Of a stretch of 39,785 nt of DNA, positions 1 through 6,925 are shown piece by piece. The stretch lies in assembly GCA_035534235.1 (NCBI GenBank), contig DATLSH010000012.1:1-39785 (forward strand), read 5' to 3'. The notes beneath the pieces were generated by a model that had not been told where the DNA came from, did not search any database, and saw nothing but the letters and a program-made list of their open reading frames with translations. Source of the stretch: Bog-473 sp035534235 (GTDB taxonomy: Bacteria > Actinomycetota > Acidimicrobiia > Acidimicrobiales > RAAP-2). Numbering within the stretch: the stretch's first letter is position 1; every line of letters starts with the position of its first letter. The position numbers and the translations under genes were made by a program.

Positions 1-48
1 CCCCCGGAGTTCGTCGACCTGATTGTGGTGGACGAGCTGTCGCAATAG
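1..48 (+). CDS. C-terminal end of an unidentified protein (partial)
   Basis: Reading frame 1 is open from the window edge to a TAG stop at 46-48 and encodes PPEFVDLIVVDELSQ. The start lies outside the window, so the function cannot be named. It faces the SDR gene that ends at 98, which leaves 49 bp between the two convergent genes. It may simply be an open frame at the edge, but the composition and position fit the tail of a real gene. Confidence 0.4.
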   Translation, partial: PPEFVDLIVVDELSQ

Positions 49-97
49 GCGACCGGCCGTCAGCCCGGCCGGACGGCGCCGCCCGGCAGCCCGCCGG

Positions 98-862
98 TCA
101 CGGGATGCCCCCATCCACCCGGAGGATGGCACCGGTGGTGAAGGACGACGCGTCGCTGGCGAAGTAGAGGGCGGCCCCGACGATCTCCCCGGGTTGCCCG
201 CCCCGCCCCAGGGCGAAGTTCGCCCGGGCCGCCTTCTCGAAGGCGGGGATGTCCCACGCCGCGGTCACGTCGGTCATGAAGGGTCCGGGCATGATGCAGT
301 TCACCCGCACGCTGGGCCCGAAGGCGTGGGCGAACCCCACGGTGAGGGCGTTCACCCCGGCCTTGGCGGCGTCATAGGGCAGCATGCCGGGAGCCGGCCG
401 GATGGAGCCGGTGCTCGATACGTTGATGATCGATCCACCATCCCCTTCCGCCATCCGCGGTCCGACCAGAGCGGTCAGCCGGAACGGCCCCTTGAGGTTG
501 AGGTCGACCACCTTGTCCCACATCACCTCGGTGACCGCACCGAGGTTCTCGTAGAGCAGCGACATGCCGGCGTTGTTGACCAGCACATCGACCCGTCCGA
601 AGGTGTCGTAGGACTGCGCGACCAGCCCGTCCAGCTCGTCCCAGTGACCCACGTGGCAGGCCAGCGCCAGGGCGCGGCGGCCCATGGCCTCCACCTCCCG
701 GGCCACGGCCTGGCAGTTCTCCAACTTGCGGCTGGCGATGATGACGTCGGCTCCGGCGTGGGCGAAGCCCAGGGCCATGGCCCGACCGAGCCCACGGCTG
801 CCCCCGGTGACCAGGGCCACCTTCCCTTCCAGCGCGCCCCCGCGCTCAGGCACCGCGCACAC
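98..862 (-). CDS. Short-chain dehydrogenase/reductase (SDR)
   Basis: A 254-residue classical SDR, the family's usual length. It probably oxidises or reduces an alcohol/ketone with NAD(P) in the cytoplasm. The nucleotide-binding motif TGGSRGLG lies at 19-26, NNAG at 96-99, the catalytic Ser at about 149-150, and the YxxxK pair is Tyr163/Lys167. The C-terminus FTTGAILRVDGGIP is typical of FabG-like SDRs with a tetramer-forming tail. The GTG start at 862 follows directly on the TGA stop of the upstream kinase gene (863-865). An in-frame GTG nine bases downstream is an alternative start. It is the last gene of a minus-strand run SRPBCC, M20, APH-like kinase, SDR. Pairing of SDR and ACAD10-type kinase genes is common in actinobacterial fatty-acyl catabolism, but the substrate cannot be read from the sequence. 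Confidence 0.9.
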   Translation of the reverse strand: MCAVPERGGALEGKVALVTGGSRGLGRAMALGFAHAGADVIIASRKLENCQAVAREVEAMGRRALALACHVGHWDELDGLVAQSYDTFGRVDVLVNNAGMSLLYENLGAVTEVMWDKVVDLNLKGPFRLTALVGPRMAEGDGGSIINVSSTGSIRPAPGMLPYDAAKAGVNALTVGFAHAFGPSVRVNCIMPGPFMTDVTAAWDIPAFEKAARANFALGRGGQPGEIVGAALYFASDASSFTTGAILRVDGGIP

Positions 863-1906
863 TCACAGTGAGGTGGACGCCGCCAGGTCGGCCGCCCGTC
901 GCGCCATGTCCAGCACCACGTCTCCGAACATCTCCATCTTCTCGTTGTCCGCCTCGCCCTTAACGACACGGGCGTAACCGCCCTCTAGCACCACGGCCAG
1001 CTTGAAGCGGGCCAGGATGACGTAGTAGTCGATCTCGTCGACCGGCCGGCCGCTTTCCTTCTGGTAGTACGCCAGCAATTCTGCGGCCGATGGCATGCCG
1101 GTGTAGTCGACGTAGGACACCGTGGAGCCCGTCCCGGTGCCTCCGGCGCCGGACGTGTCCTCCGGCCACCCGTTGATGACCCAGCCCAGGTCCAACAAGG
1201 GATCGCCGACCGTGGCCATCTCCCAGTCCACGATGGCGGCCAGCCGGGCCGGAGCGCCGTGACGGTACATCACGTTGGCGAACTGGTAGTCGCCGTGCAT
1301 GATGCCGGGCACGTACGTCTTGGGCTGGTGCCGGCGCAGCCAGGCCGCGGCCTCGTCGAGTCCGGGGATGGGGCGGAACGCGAAGGCGCGCAGGTGGGCC
1401 AACCAGCGGTCGACCTGGCGCTCGTGGAACCCCTCGGGCTTGCCGAAGCCCTGGAGACCCCGGGCCCTCCAGTCGACCCGGGACAGCCGGGCGATGCCGT
1501 CGACCAATTCGAAGGCCAGGCCGCGGCGGGCCTCGAGGTCCTCGCCGAAGGGTGCCGGCCACGTGGTCCCCTCCTGAATGGGGGACCACCCGTCGACGAA
1601 TTCCATCAGGTAGAAGCACCCTCCGAGCACCGATGGATCGTCGCACCCGGCCACCAGGCTGGCGTGCGGGACGTCGGTCCCGGCCAGGGTCCGCAGCAGC
1701 CGGTGCTCGCGCACCATCGTTTCGTTGCGCCCCGGCGGCACCACCTCGGGCGGCTTGCGCAGGGCCACGGTGTAGTCGCCCCGGGTGATGGCATAGAGGT
1801 CATTTGACGCGCCGCCCGTGACATAGGTGGCCTCAATGGGGCGGCCTTGCCCCGGCAGCCCCAGAGCGTCCATGAAGGTCGCCAGCGCGGCGGTGTCGAG
1901 GCTCAC
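863..1906 (-). CDS. APH/ACAD10-like small-molecule kinase
   Basis: Aminoglycoside-phosphotransferase-fold kinase, 347 residues from the chosen start. The ATP-binding Lys lies in VALRKPP (about Lys51). The catalytic loop is HGDYQFANVM with Asp206, and the metal-binding motif is IVDWEMATVGDP with Asp227. The pattern matches the family related to the ACAD10/11 kinase domain, which phosphorylates hydroxyacyl-type substrates, rather than true antibiotic kinases; that assignment is inference. The frame is open back to 2002, but this would overlap the upstream peptidase gene. The GTG at 1906 has GAGG five bases upstream and gives a normal N-terminus (VSLDTAALATFMDALG). The 70-bp gap to the peptidase stop is then non-coding. 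The gene is immediately followed by the SDR gene. Confidence 0.85.
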   Translation of the reverse strand: MSLDTAALATFMDALGLPGQGRPIEATYVTGGASNDLYAITRGDYTVALRKPPEVVPPGRNETMVREHRLLRTLAGTDVPHASLVAGCDDPSVLGGCFYLMEFVDGWSPIQEGTTWPAPFGEDLEARRGLAFELVDGIARLSRVDWRARGLQGFGKPEGFHERQVDRWLAHLRAFAFRPIPGLDEAAAWLRRHQPKTYVPGIMHGDYQFANVMYRHGAPARLAAIVDWEMATVGDPLLDLGWVINGWPEDTSGAGGTGTGSTVSYVDYTGMPSAAELLAYYQKESGRPVDEIDYYVILARFKLAVVLEGGYARVVKGEADNEKMEMFGDVVLDMARRAADLAASTSL

Positions 1907-1976
1907 CGGAGCCTCGGGCAAGAAATTCCGCGATACTCGGGCTCGGTCGAGCACTCCCAGGACATGGGTGGGCAAG

Positions 1977-3317
1977 CTACCTGAGCAACTCGGCCACTGC
2001 ATGGGTCACGGCCTTGGCCATCGGGATGTGCAACGACTCGTTGGGCCCGTGGGCGTTGGAGTGCGGGCCGAGCACCCCCGTGGCCACGAACTGGGTGCCC
2101 GGGTAGGCCTTCTGGAGATCGGCCAGGAAGGGGATGCTGCCCCCCTCACCCACGAAGCCGGGCTCCCGACCGAAGCGCTCCACCGAAACCCGCCGGAGGA
2201 TGGCGGCGATGCCGTCGTCCAGCGGCGGGGCGAGCCACCCCTGTGCCGCCGGTTCGAGGTCGATGGTGATGCGGGCGCCCTCGTCGGTGGCGATGGCGGA
2301 GATGAGGGCATCGGTGGCCACCTGGGCGTCGACGTCGGGCGGCAACCTGAGGGAGAACTTCAAGGTGGTGAAGGGTCGCAGCACGTTCCCCCCGTCTCGG
2401 CACGCCGGGATCCCATCCATACCGGTGACCGCCAAGGCGGCCGACCAGGTCCGGGCGGTCAGGCGTTCGACGGGATCGGGTGCGAGCAGGTGCAGCCCGT
2501 CGACGACCGGCAGGTCGGCATCGGGGAACTCGGCGGCCAATGACTCCAGATTGGCCCGATGCTGCGCGGGGATGCCGCCCCCGAGCAGTTCGGGCAGCAG
2601 GATCTGTCCGCTGGCCTCGTCCTCAATGCGCGACAGGATGCGGCGCAGGATCCGGAAGGAGGAGGGCACCACACCACCCCCGGCGCCGCTGTGGATGCCC
2701 TCGGTGAGCACGTCGACCCGCACGGTGGCCACCACGTTGCCCCGCAGTGAGGAGGTGAGCCAGAGCCGGTCGTAGCTCAGCCCGCCCGAGTCGAGGCAGA
2801 CCACCAGGGAGGGGGACCCGATCCGCCCGCGCAGGTGGGCCACGTAGGCGGCGAGGTCGGGGCTCCCGCTCTCCTCACTCGCTTCGATCAGGATGAGGAC
2901 ATGTCCCCGGCCGCCCCCGGCTGCCAGCAGCCCGGTCACGGCGGCGAAGGTGGAGTACCCGTCGTCGGCCGTGCCGCGCCCGTAAAGAAGGTCGCCCTGG
3001 CGCACCGGTTCGAAGGGAGCCAGGCCGGCCCGCCACTCGCCCAGCGGGGGCTGCTTGTCCATGTGGCCGTAAATGAGGATCGGGTCGCCGCGGCCACCGT
3101 TGTCGATCAGGAGCACAGGGGTGCGACCGGGGAGTTGCACGATCTCGACGCCGAGCGAGGGATCCTGGTCCTTCACCCAGTCGCGCAGGAGCTCCGCGGC
3201 CTGCAGGATGGCACCCCGCCCGGCCCATTCGGGGTCGAAGGCGGGGGAGAGGCACGGGATGCGGGTGTACTCCGAGAGAGCCGGGAGGATGCGTTTCTCC
3301 CAGGCGGTGTCGATCAT
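1977..3317 (-). CDS. M20-family metallopeptidase (dipeptidase-like)
   Basis: A 446-residue di-zinc peptidase of the M20 (ArgE/DapE/CPG2/carnosinase) family, probably cytoplasmic. Metal ligands and catalytic residues are all visible: YGHMDKQP (His85, with catalytic Asp87), GRGTADDG (bridging Asp118), EASEESGS (catalytic Glu148, ligand Glu149), CLDSGG (Asp176) and NAHGPNE (His423). The lid/dimerisation-domain motif EGIHSGAGGG has His209. The overall pattern resembles carnosine/Cys-Gly dipeptidase-like M20 proteins that cleave small peptides with a free amino terminus; the exact substrate is not readable. ATG at 3317 is the natural start, ten bases after the SRPBCC stop, so the two are likely co-transcribed. 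No clear Shine-Dalgarno precedes it, which suggests translational coupling. Confidence 0.9.
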   Translation of the reverse strand: MIDTAWEKRILPALSEYTRIPCLSPAFDPEWAGRGAILQAAELLRDWVKDQDPSLGVEIVQLPGRTPVLLIDNGGRGDPILIYGHMDKQPPLGEWRAGLAPFEPVRQGDLLYGRGTADDGYSTFAAVTGLLAAGGGRGHVLILIEASEESGSPDLAAYVAHLRGRIGSPSLVVCLDSGGLSYDRLWLTSSLRGNVVATVRVDVLTEGIHSGAGGGVVPSSFRILRRILSRIEDEASGQILLPELLGGGIPAQHRANLESLAAEFPDADLPVVDGLHLLAPDPVERLTARTWSAALAVTGMDGIPACRDGGNVLRPFTTLKFSLRLPPDVDAQVATDALISAIATDEGARITIDLEPAAQGWLAPPLDDGIAAILRRVSVERFGREPGFVGEGGSIPFLADLQKAYPGTQFVATGVLGPHSNAHGPNESLHIPMAKAVTHAVAELLR

Positions 3318-3327
3318 GCCGCTGGGG

Positions 3328-3789
3328 TCACGACTCGGTGAGGGTGGCTAATTTCTCCAGCGTGCTGTTCATGGCCTTCCGGGTGCTCTCGGGGAGGTTT
3401 CCCCTTCTCAGGAAGAAGGCCTGCTTGTCCTGAGAGATGTCCCAGCTTTCGGTGACCTTGGTCGCGCCGTCCTTCTCCTCGAACTCGTAGCGCCAGATCC
3501 GCCCCCCGATGAAGCGTCCCAGGAAGCCCTGGAACACCGTCTTCCAGGCGATGCGCCGGTTCTCCTCAAACTCGATCACCGTGTTGGTCATGGAGTAGGG
3601 CACACCCATCTTCATCGACATGCCGAACGAGGAGCCCTGGCGCAACCGCTGGGGCGCACCAGCCTTGGCCTTGACCACCGTACCCGAGCCGTCGATTTCG
3701 GGATGGCGGCCGGCGTCGGCCACCACCTCGAACAGGGCAGAGGCCGGAGCGGCAATGACGCGCTCGACGCTGACAACGTGACCATCCAT
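3328..3789 (-). CDS. SRPBCC-family (START-like) protein
   Basis: A 153-residue polyketide-cyclase/START-fold protein with a hydrophobic ligand cavity; the ligand is unknown. The N-terminus HVVSVERVIAAPASALFEVV is the usual first strand and helix of the fold, followed by HPEIDGSGTVV. The central part TNTVIEFEENRRIAWKT and the C-terminal long helix (about 133-150) complete it. The frame stays open upstream to 4353, but that extension lies antisense to the ArsC-like gene. The ATG at 3789 has GGGAGG eight bases upstream and matches the family N-terminus. It is first of a four-gene minus-strand run with the M20 peptidase, kinase and SDR, and is divergent from the ArsC-like gene across a 42-bp gap. 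Confidence 0.85.
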   Translation of the reverse strand: MDGHVVSVERVIAAPASALFEVVADAGRHPEIDGSGTVVKAKAGAPQRLRQGSSFGMSMKMGVPYSMTNTVIEFEENRRIAWKTVFQGFLGRFIGGRIWRYEFEEKDGATKVTESWDISQDKQAFFLRRGNLPESTRKAMNSTLEKLATLTES

Positions 3790-3816
3790 GTCTGCAACCT
3801 CCCAGGGGGTATTCCG

Positions 3817-3822
3817 TACACT
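3817..3822 (+). promoter_or_regulatory. Candidate -10 element for the ArsC-like gene
   Basis: TACACT lies nine bases before the ATG at 3832 and fits the actinobacterial TANNNT pattern. Transcription would start only a few bases before, or at, the start codon. No Shine-Dalgarno sequence is visible before that ATG, so a leaderless or near-leaderless mRNA is plausible. No convincing -35 is seen. Confidence 0.3.
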
Positions 3823-3831
3823 TGCGAGCCT

Positions 3832-4179
3832 ATGGACGACCTGACGATCTATTCCAACCCGAGCTGCTCCAAGTGTCGCACGGCCAGGGGGCTGCTGGAG
3901 GAGCGGGGCATCGACGCCCTCGTGGTCGAGTACCTCAACGAGCCGCCCACGGTGGATGAGCTCCGGACCCTCATGGGCCAGTTGGGCCTGAGCGACCCCC
4001 GCCAGATGATGCGGACCGGCGAGGACGCCTACCAGGAGCTGGGGCTGGCCGATCAGACCGGTGACGACCTGCTCCTGGCCGTGGCGGCCCACCCCATACT
4101 GCTGGAGCGCCCCATCGTCGTGAAGGGCGGGCGCGCCGTGATCGCCAGCCCGCCCGAACGTCTGCTCCAGCTGCTCTGA
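3832..4179 (+). CDS. ArsC/Spx-family thioredoxin-fold protein
   Basis: 115 residues, the usual length of glutaredoxin-coupled ArsC proteins. The N-terminus IYSNPSCSKCRTARGLL carries Cys12 in the ArsC nucleophile position plus a second cysteine, Cys15, giving a CxxC motif. Arg61 (MMRTGEDAY) and Arg93 (ERPIVV) match two of the three arsenate-binding arginines of E. coli ArsC (Arg60, Arg94). By eye, the third (Arg107 in E. coli) aligns with ASPPE and is missing. It may therefore be an ArsC homologue such as a YffB-like reductase rather than a proven arsenate reductase. There is no arsenite pump or ArsR regulator nearby. The frame is open upstream to 3703, but that part overlaps the SRPBCC gene; the ATG at 3832 gives the canonical start. 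Confidence 0.85.
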   Translation: MDDLTIYSNPSCSKCRTARGLLEERGIDALVVEYLNEPPTVDELRTLMGQLGLSDPRQMMRTGEDAYQELGLADQTGDDLLLAVAAHPILLERPIVVKGGRAVIASPPERLLQLL

Positions 4180-4217
4180 GCCGATCGGTCCTCCGGCATC
4201 GCCCGACGTCGTTGTCC

Positions 4218-4577
4218 TCAATAGGTGGCGTGCGCCTTGAGATCGTCCAGCTGCACCCACTCCAGGGTGGAGGCGTGGGTGGCTGCCAACACCACCGGCG
4301 GCGCCATGCCGGCCTCCAGCGCCTCCTGCCAGCGGGCGGCGCAGAGGCACCACTGGTCTCCGGGCGCCAGACCGTCAAAGCCGAACTCGGGGTGTGGCGT
4401 GGAGAGGTCGTTGCCAACTGAAGCCGAGAAGGCGAGGAACTCGGCGGTGACCCGGGTACACACGGTGTGGACGCCGGCGTCCTCCGCCCCGGTGTTGCAG
4501 CAACCGTCACGGTAGAACCCGGTGAGCGGATCGAAACTGCAGGGCTCGAGTTCTTCGCCAAGGACGTTCTGGGCCAT
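4218..4577 (-). CDS. DUF2237 family protein
   Basis: A small soluble protein of 119 residues matching the DUF2237 family, whose function is not established. The sequence NVLGEELEPCSFDPLTGFYR, the cysteine pair in GCCNTG, the stretch AGVHTVCTRVTAEFL and the later GDQWCLCAARWQEAL are family hallmarks. The conserved cysteines suggest metal binding or redox chemistry, but that is inference. ATG at 4577 is preferred; an in-frame GTG at 4592 would add five residues, and neither has a clear ribosome binding site. It is convergent with the ArsC-like gene (38-bp gap) and lies just downstream of the nitroreductase on the same strand. Confidence 0.8.
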   Translation of the reverse strand: MAQNVLGEELEPCSFDPLTGFYRDGCCNTGAEDAGVHTVCTRVTAEFLAFSASVGNDLSTPHPEFGFDGLAPGDQWCLCAARWQEALEAGMAPPVVLAATHASTLEWVQLDDLKAHATY

Positions 4578-4615
4578 GGGACATTTGACCACGCCCGGGG
4601 CTGCGTGTGGGCGCC

Positions 4616-5311
4616 CTACTCCTCGCCGAAGGCCGGTCCCTGGTAGCGATCGAGGCAGGTGAAGGAGCCGACGGGGTCCCGCCGCAACCGACGGGGGGCT
4701 GCAAGCGGGCGGCCAAGCACCACCAGCGAAGCCACGGCGACATGTTCGGGTATGGAGAAGAGCTCACGCACGGCTCCTTCCCGGCGCACCGGCATGGTGG
4801 TCATGACCCCTCCCAGACCCTCGCAGCGGGCCGCCAGGAGCAGGCTCCAAATGAAGGGGTAGATGGAGGCACCGCCGGCCAGGGTGTAGCGCGGGAGATC
4901 GCGATCCACGGCGGCCAGAGCGGTGAGGTCGGCCAGGACCAGCAACAGGGCGGGAGCCAGGTGCAGTGATTCGGCGAACCCCGGTTCGGGTGCGGCGGCG
5001 GCGAGCTCGGCGAATTCGTGGGCCCGGGCGACCGCCACCGCTTCGGCGGCACGGTCGGTCACCGGTGCCCAGGGCACCAGTCCGGACGAACCGATGGCCA
5101 GGTACTCGTACCAACCGGTCAGGTAGATGTCACGAAGCGCCGCGCGAGCTGCCGGATCCTTGACGACGATGACCCGCCAGCCCTGTCGGTTGCCACCGCT
5201 CGGAGCGAAGCGGGCGGTGTCCAGCAGGCGGTACAGCACCTCGTCGCTCACCCCTCCGGGTTGGAAGGCGCGCACCGCGCCGGTGGTCCGCAGAGTGTCG
5301 ATCAGGTCCAT
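4616..5311 (-). CDS. Nitroreductase-family flavoprotein
   Basis: 231 residues. An FMN-binding NAD(P)H oxidoreductase of the nitroreductase family. The N-terminus MDLIDTLRTTGAVRAF and RFAPSGGNRQGWRVIVV (about 34-50) carry the typical FMN-contacting Arg/Ser/Asn residues. The second FMN segment is GLGGVMTTMPV (about 165-175). The C-terminal half has the dimer-swapped helix region and ends in a conventional LGRPL segment. The frame is open far upstream (to 6499), but that extension runs antisense to two other genes. ATG at 5311 gives the family N-terminus. The substrate is unknown; such enzymes reduce nitro groups, quinones or enones. Confidence 0.88.
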   Translation of the reverse strand: MDLIDTLRTTGAVRAFQPGGVSDEVLYRLLDTARFAPSGGNRQGWRVIVVKDPAARAALRDIYLTGWYEYLAIGSSGLVPWAPVTDRAAEAVAVARAHEFAELAAAAPEPGFAESLHLAPALLLVLADLTALAAVDRDLPRYTLAGGASIYPFIWSLLLAARCEGLGGVMTTMPVRREGAVRELFSIPEHVAVASLVVLGRPLAAPRRLRRDPVGSFTCLDRYQGPAFGEE

Positions 5312-5374
5312 GCACGAACGGTAGCGGTTTGTTCGGAGATGTTCGGGGCGGCGGCCGGTGCCAGGATTGCCTCC

Positions 5375-5869
5375 ATGAGCACACGGCGCCGGTCCGAGAC
5401 GATCGAATTCACGCCGCCTGAGCTCGAGCCGGTCGCCCGGTACCTCCGGCTGCTGTGCGACGCCGGGGAAGGTTGGATCAACCTCCTGCCCGGCGTCGAT
5501 GCGGATGCGGGGCCCGATCTGGTCCCGTCGGGGCTGTTCGGGCTGTTCGGGCTCTTCGGGAACCGGCAGGAACCCGTCTCCATGGGCACCCTCGTGCCCC
5601 CCCGGAAGGACCGCCAGGCCGCCGAGGGTGTGACGGTCGGGTTGCTGCACCCGACCGGGGGCAGGGCCGTGGCCCGATTGGCCGAGGCGGGCGTCACCTT
5701 GCCGCCCGGGTGGCTGGTGCGCCAGGACCATGCCCGCCGGGGACTGGTGGTGCGGGCCCGGTCCGATGCCCCTGCGGACGAGATCATCGGGTGGTCGATC
5801 CGGGCCGGCGTGGCCCTCTGCCGTGGCGAGATGACGGGGCGGTGGCAGGCCGTGGTCTACCTTCCCTAG
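5375..5869 (+). CDS. Unrecognised conserved-looking protein with GLF repeat
   Basis: 164 residues from ATG 5375. I do not recognise the family. Visible features are a charged N-terminus (MSTRRRSETIEF), a helical segment PPELEPVARYLRLLCDAGEG, a GLFGLFGLFG run at 53-62, and a C-terminal half with alternating strands. No signal peptide or membrane segment is evident apart from the short glycine/phenylalanine run. The stop codon TAG (5867-5869) is directly followed by the GTG of the APH-like kinase, so the two are almost certainly co-translated. It is divergent from the nitroreductase gene (63-bp gap). The frame is open upstream to 5018, but that part lies antisense to the nitroreductase. Confidence 0.65.
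   Translation: MSTRRRSETIEFTPPELEPVARYLRLLCDAGEGWINLLPGVDADAGPDLVPSGLFGLFGLFGNRQEPVSMGTLVPPRKDRQAAEGVTVGLLHPTGGRAVARLAEAGVTLPPGWLVRQDHARRGLVVRARSDAPADEIIGWSIRAGVALCRGEMTGRWQAVVYLP
5531..5557 (+). repeat. Three tandem 9-bp units within a coding region
   Basis: GGGCTGTTC, GGGCTGTTC and GGGCTCTTC stand head to tail and encode GLFGLFGLF. The third unit has one base change. Because each unit is nine bases, slippage would add or remove three residues without a frameshift, so length variation between strains is possible. Confidence 0.8.
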
Positions 5870-6925
5870 GTGGCTACCGGACCGTCGCGGGACGATGCGG
5901 CGCTGGCAGAGGGCCTGGGAAGGTGGATCGTCGCCCATCAGGACCTCGTTCCCGGCGCCGCGACCGGTGGCCCGCCATTGCGGTTGGAGTCGTTGTCGCA
6001 TGACCGGGGCGGCATGGCCAACGAGACGGTCCTGGTGGACCTCGGCTCCGGCCATGCCGGGATGGTGGTCCGGCTGCCGCCGGTCGTGCCCACCTTCGCC
6101 CACTATGACCTGGCGCCCCAAGCCCTGGTGCAGAACGCCGTCGCGCAGGAGGGTGTGCCGGCGCCAGCACCCGCCCTCGTCGTCACCGAGACGGAGTGGA
6201 TCGGCACCCCCTTCCTGGTCATGCCCAGGGTCAGCGGCAGCATTCCCGGTCCGGCGCCGCTCTTCGATCCGTGGATCACCGGTGCCGGCCCACAGGCGCA
6301 GCGCAAGGTCCACGACGGGCTCATCGACACCCTGGTGGCGGTGCACGCGGTGGACTGGCGGGCGAGCGGCCTGGGGCACGTGCTGCCCGGGCCGACCTTG
6401 GACAAGGCGCTGGTCTCTTGGACCGAGTACGTGCAGTGGGCCGGCGGGGGGGATCCGCTGCCCGAGCTGGTCGGTGCCCTGGAGTGGTGCCGCCGCCACC
6501 AGCCGGCCGAAGGTGACGGGTCAGGGCCCCCGGTGCTGCTCTGGGGCGACCCTCGGCTCGGCAACCTGGTCTTCGATGAGGCACGCAATGTGCACGCAGT
6601 CCTGGACTGGGACCTCGCCGCCATCGGACCGCGGGAGATGGACCTGGGCTGGCACTTCGGGTTGGAGCTCATGATGGAGGAGCTGTTCGGGCGGCGCGTT
6701 CCGGGCTTTCCCGACCGGGGCGCGGCACTGGCCCGCTACGCGGCCCATAGCGGTCACGTCGTGGCCCACCTGGTTTGGCATGAGGTCTTCGCGCTGGTCC
6801 GGGCGCTGGCCATCAACGACCGGCACCAGCGCATCGCCGGGAACCCCGGGCGGCGCGACAACCCGATGCGAGGGATCCTGAGGGGTCGGGTGGAGGCGGC
6901 CGGGAACGGCGCCGCTCAGGGGTAG
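5870..6925 (+). CDS. APH-family kinase with a WGD catalytic loop
   Basis: 351 residues, starting with GTG immediately after the upstream TAG. Second aminoglycoside-phosphotransferase-fold kinase of the window. The N-lobe has NETVLVDL and a Val-Arg in the usual Lys region (MVVRLPP). The catalytic loop reads LLWGDPRLGNLVF (Asp227, Asn232), with Trp in place of the usual His of HGD. The metal motif is VLDWDLAAIGPREMDLGW (Asp246). The same Asp and Asn residues are kept, so activity is plausible. Like its relative at 863-1906, it resembles ACAD10-type kinases rather than drug-resistance enzymes. It is tightly coupled to the unrecognised 164-residue protein and overlaps the convergent glycosyltransferase gene by ten bases. 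Confidence 0.85.
   Translation: MATGPSRDDAALAEGLGRWIVAHQDLVPGAATGGPPLRLESLSHDRGGMANETVLVDLGSGHAGMVVRLPPVVPTFAHYDLAPQALVQNAVAQEGVPAPAPALVVTETEWIGTPFLVMPRVSGSIPGPAPLFDPWITGAGPQAQRKVHDGLIDTLVAVHAVDWRASGLGHVLPGPTLDKALVSWTEYVQWAGGGDPLPELVGALEWCRRHQPAEGDGSGPPVLLWGDPRLGNLVFDEARNVHAVLDWDLAAIGPREMDLGWHFGLELMMEELFGRRVPGFPDRGAALARYAAHSGHVVAHLVWHEVFALVRALAINDRHQRIAGNPGRRDNPMRGILRGRVEAAGNGAAQG

Noticed and set aside
863..1906. Antibiotic-resistance aminoglycoside phosphotransferase
   Set aside because: Both APH-fold proteins look like the ACAD10-type kinase group in sequence and sit with SDR or other metabolic genes; nothing points to drug resistance.
5312..6499. Open frame extending the nitroreductase upstream to 627 residues
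   Set aside because: It runs antisense to the 164-residue protein and the APH-like kinase, has low-complexity Arg/Gly/Pro-rich composition, and the family N-terminus begins at 5311.
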